From assembly GCA_964482135.1 (NCBI GenBank), contig CAYZWF010000018.1, forward strand, positions 1-41,808: DNA of 41,808 bases. The letters run 5' to 3'. Below, one piece after another: positions 40,498-41,808 of the stretch (position 1 is the first letter of the stretch; every line of letters starts with the position of its first letter). A model generated the notes under the pieces. It did no database searches and had not been told where the DNA came from. It was given only the letters and a program-made list of their open reading frames with translations. A program made the position numbers and the translations under genes. The DNA is from UBA11136 sp964482135. GTDB lineage: Bacteria; Pseudomonadota; Alphaproteobacteria; UBA11136.

Positions 40498-41799
40498 ATG
40501 AATTTCAGTTTTTTCCGGCTCGCAGAACACGGCTCCACGGTAAGGACGGAGGTTACCGCCGGGGCCACCACCTTCCTCACCCTGTCCTATATCATCTTCG
40601 TCAATCCCCATATCCTCGGCGCCGCCGGGATGGACCCAGGCGCGGTCTTCGTCGCCACCTGTCTGGCCTCGGGCCTCGCCTGTCTCGCCATGGGGCTGTA
40701 CGCCAACTACCCCTTTGCCTTAGCGCCGGGCATGGGGATCAACGCCTATTTCACCTATGACGTGGTGCTGGGCATGGGAGTTCCCTGGCAGACGGCGCTG
40801 GGCGCGGTGTTCCTGGCCGGGTTCCTGTTCCTGCTGTTGACCCTGTCCCAGGCCCGGCAATGGATCATCGACTCCATCCCCAAGTCTCAGAAAATGGCTA
40901 TATCCGCCGGGATCGGGCTGTTTCTCATCCTCATCGCCCTGGAAAACGCCGGCGTCATCGCCGCCAGCAAGGACACCCTGGTGACCCTGGGCGATCTTGG
41001 GCAGCCGGGAGTGCTGTTGGCGGTGGCCGGATTCCTGGTGATGGTGGCGCTCGATGGCCGCGGCGTGCCCGGCAGCATCCTGATCGCCATTCTCGGCGTC
41101 ACGGTGGCGGGCATCGCCTGGGGCGTCACCCCGACTCATGTCGGATTCGGGGGCATCCTGTCCCTACCACCCAGCCTCGCCCCCACGGCCCTGGAAATGG
41201 ATATCCCCGGCGCCTTTCATATCGGCCTGAGCGCGGTGGTTCTGGCCTTTCTCTTCGTGCTCATGTTCGACGCCACGGGATCGCTGATCGGGCTGGCGAA
41301 CCGGGCCGGGCTTCTCGATGAACGGGGCAACCTGCCGCGCATGCGCCAGGCCCTGGTGGTGGACAGCGCCGCCACGCTGGTGTCCTCTGCGCTGGGCACC
41401 TCGCCCACCACCGTCTACATCGAGAGCGCCACCGGCATCAAGGCCGGGGGGCGGACCGGGCTGACGGCGGTGGTGGTGGCGGGACTGTTCATCGCCGCTC
41501 TCTTCCTCTCGCCTTTGGCCGAGACCATCCCCGTTTACGCCACCGCGCCGGCCCTGTTGTTCGTGGGCTGTATGATGGCGCACACCTTCACGGATATGGG
41601 CTGGGACGACGTCAGCGAATACGTGCCGGCGGTGATCACCGCCACCGCCATGCCCCTGACCTTTTCCATTACCGGCGGCATCGGATTCGGGTTCATCGCC
41701 TATACGGCCATCAAAATATTGAGCGGACGGGCGCAGGAAGCCTCCCCCGCCATGACCCTTCTGGCCGTGGCCTTCCTCCTGAAATTCGCCTTCCTTTAG
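40498..41799 (+). CDS. NCS2/AzgA-family purine permease
   Basis: Inner-membrane nucleobase:proton symporter of the AzgA-like branch (adenine, guanine, hypoxanthine) of NCS2. The 433 residues have 12-14 predicted helices. Family motifs are EVTAGATTFLTLSYIIFVNPHIL near the N-terminus, NYPFALAPGMGINAYFTY, KMAISAGIGLFLILIALENAG, FLFVLMFDATGSLIGLA, ALVVDSAATLVSSALGTSPTTVYIESATGIKAGGRTGLTA, and TFSITGGIGFGFIAY at the end. Substrate choice cannot be read from the sequence. The start has only AAGG three bases upstream. It is divergent from the small exported gene, and no purine riboswitch is evident in the short gap. Confidence 0.93.
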   Translation: MNFSFFRLAEHGSTVRTEVTAGATTFLTLSYIIFVNPHILGAAGMDPGAVFVATCLASGLACLAMGLYANYPFALAPGMGINAYFTYDVVLGMGVPWQTALGAVFLAGFLFLLLTLSQARQWIIDSIPKSQKMAISAGIGLFLILIALENAGVIAASKDTLVTLGDLGQPGVLLAVAGFLVMVALDGRGVPGSILIAILGVTVAGIAWGVTPTHVGFGGILSLPPSLAPTALEMDIPGAFHIGLSAVVLAFLFVLMFDATGSLIGLANRAGLLDERGNLPRMRQALVVDSAATLVSSALGTSPTTVYIESATGIKAGGRTGLTAVVVAGLFIAALFLSPLAETIPVYATAPALLFVGCMMAHTFTDMGWDDVSEYVPAVITATAMPLTFSITGGIGFGFIAYTAIKILSGRAQEASPAMTLLAVAFLLKFAFL

Positions 41800-41808
41800 A
41801 GGCGGCGG

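Overview
The window reads as a contiguous piece of an alphaproteobacterial chromosome, most likely from a Rhodospirillales-type organism. The base composition is roughly 60% GC. Supporting signs are LpxI instead of LpxH, a prolyl-tRNA synthetase of about 430 residues without the large editing insertion, an Irr-type Fur protein, an alphaproteobacterial LexA operator (GTTC-N7-GTTC) in front of lexA, and the conserved order trpGDC-moaC-moeA-lexA-(comEC)-gltX-gltA. Species-level identity cannot be read from the sequence. No tRNA, rRNA, CRISPR array or intact insertion sequence was found.

Left part (1-14.9 kb), mostly + strand. trpE is followed by two minus-strand genes, an unknown six-helix membrane protein and a divergent polysaccharide deacetylase. 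Then comes a tight run of trpG-trpD-trpC-moaC-moeA (tryptophan and molybdenum cofactor), and lexA behind its own promoter with an SOS box. comEC lies convergent to lexA and divergent from gltX. gltX and gltA are followed by a convergent Sel1-repeat gene. The comEC and Sel1 reading frames both lack a stop where the family normally ends and run on antisense through lexA and gltA respectively.

Middle part (15-30.4 kb), minus strand. Read in the direction of transcription this is the classic envelope and translation superoperon: rpsB-tsf-pyrH-frr-uppS-cdsA-dxr-rseP-bamA-skp-lpxD-fabZ-lpxA-lpxI-lpxB. It couples ribosome assembly and recycling to UMP, isoprenoid, phospholipid, outer-membrane-protein and lipid A synthesis. 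Many genes overlap or sit a few bases apart. BamA has an unusual repetitive N-terminal insert, and ribosomal protein S2 has a roughly 100-residue Lys/Ala tail.

Right part (30.5-41.8 kb). irr, dnaE, lolD, lolC, an isonitrile-hydratase-like DJ-1 protein, proS and a small exported protein lie on the minus strand, and an AzgA-type purine permease on the plus strand. The only clearly accessory stretch is about 31.0-32.05 kb between irr and dnaE. It holds a decayed restriction-specificity-subunit fragment, a sequence resembling a REP-transposase element end, three copies of an 11-bp repeat, a boxA-like rRNA leader sequence without rRNA genes, and a pair of inverted TGTTAACATG repeats.

I saw no complete novel defence or biosynthetic system. 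The most notable observations are the BamA and S2 low-complexity regions, the orphan rRNA-type leader next to the restriction remnant, the two stop-less antisense ORFs, AT-rich rare-codon patches inside two aminoacyl-tRNA synthetase genes, and a perfect DnaA box upstream of dnaE.
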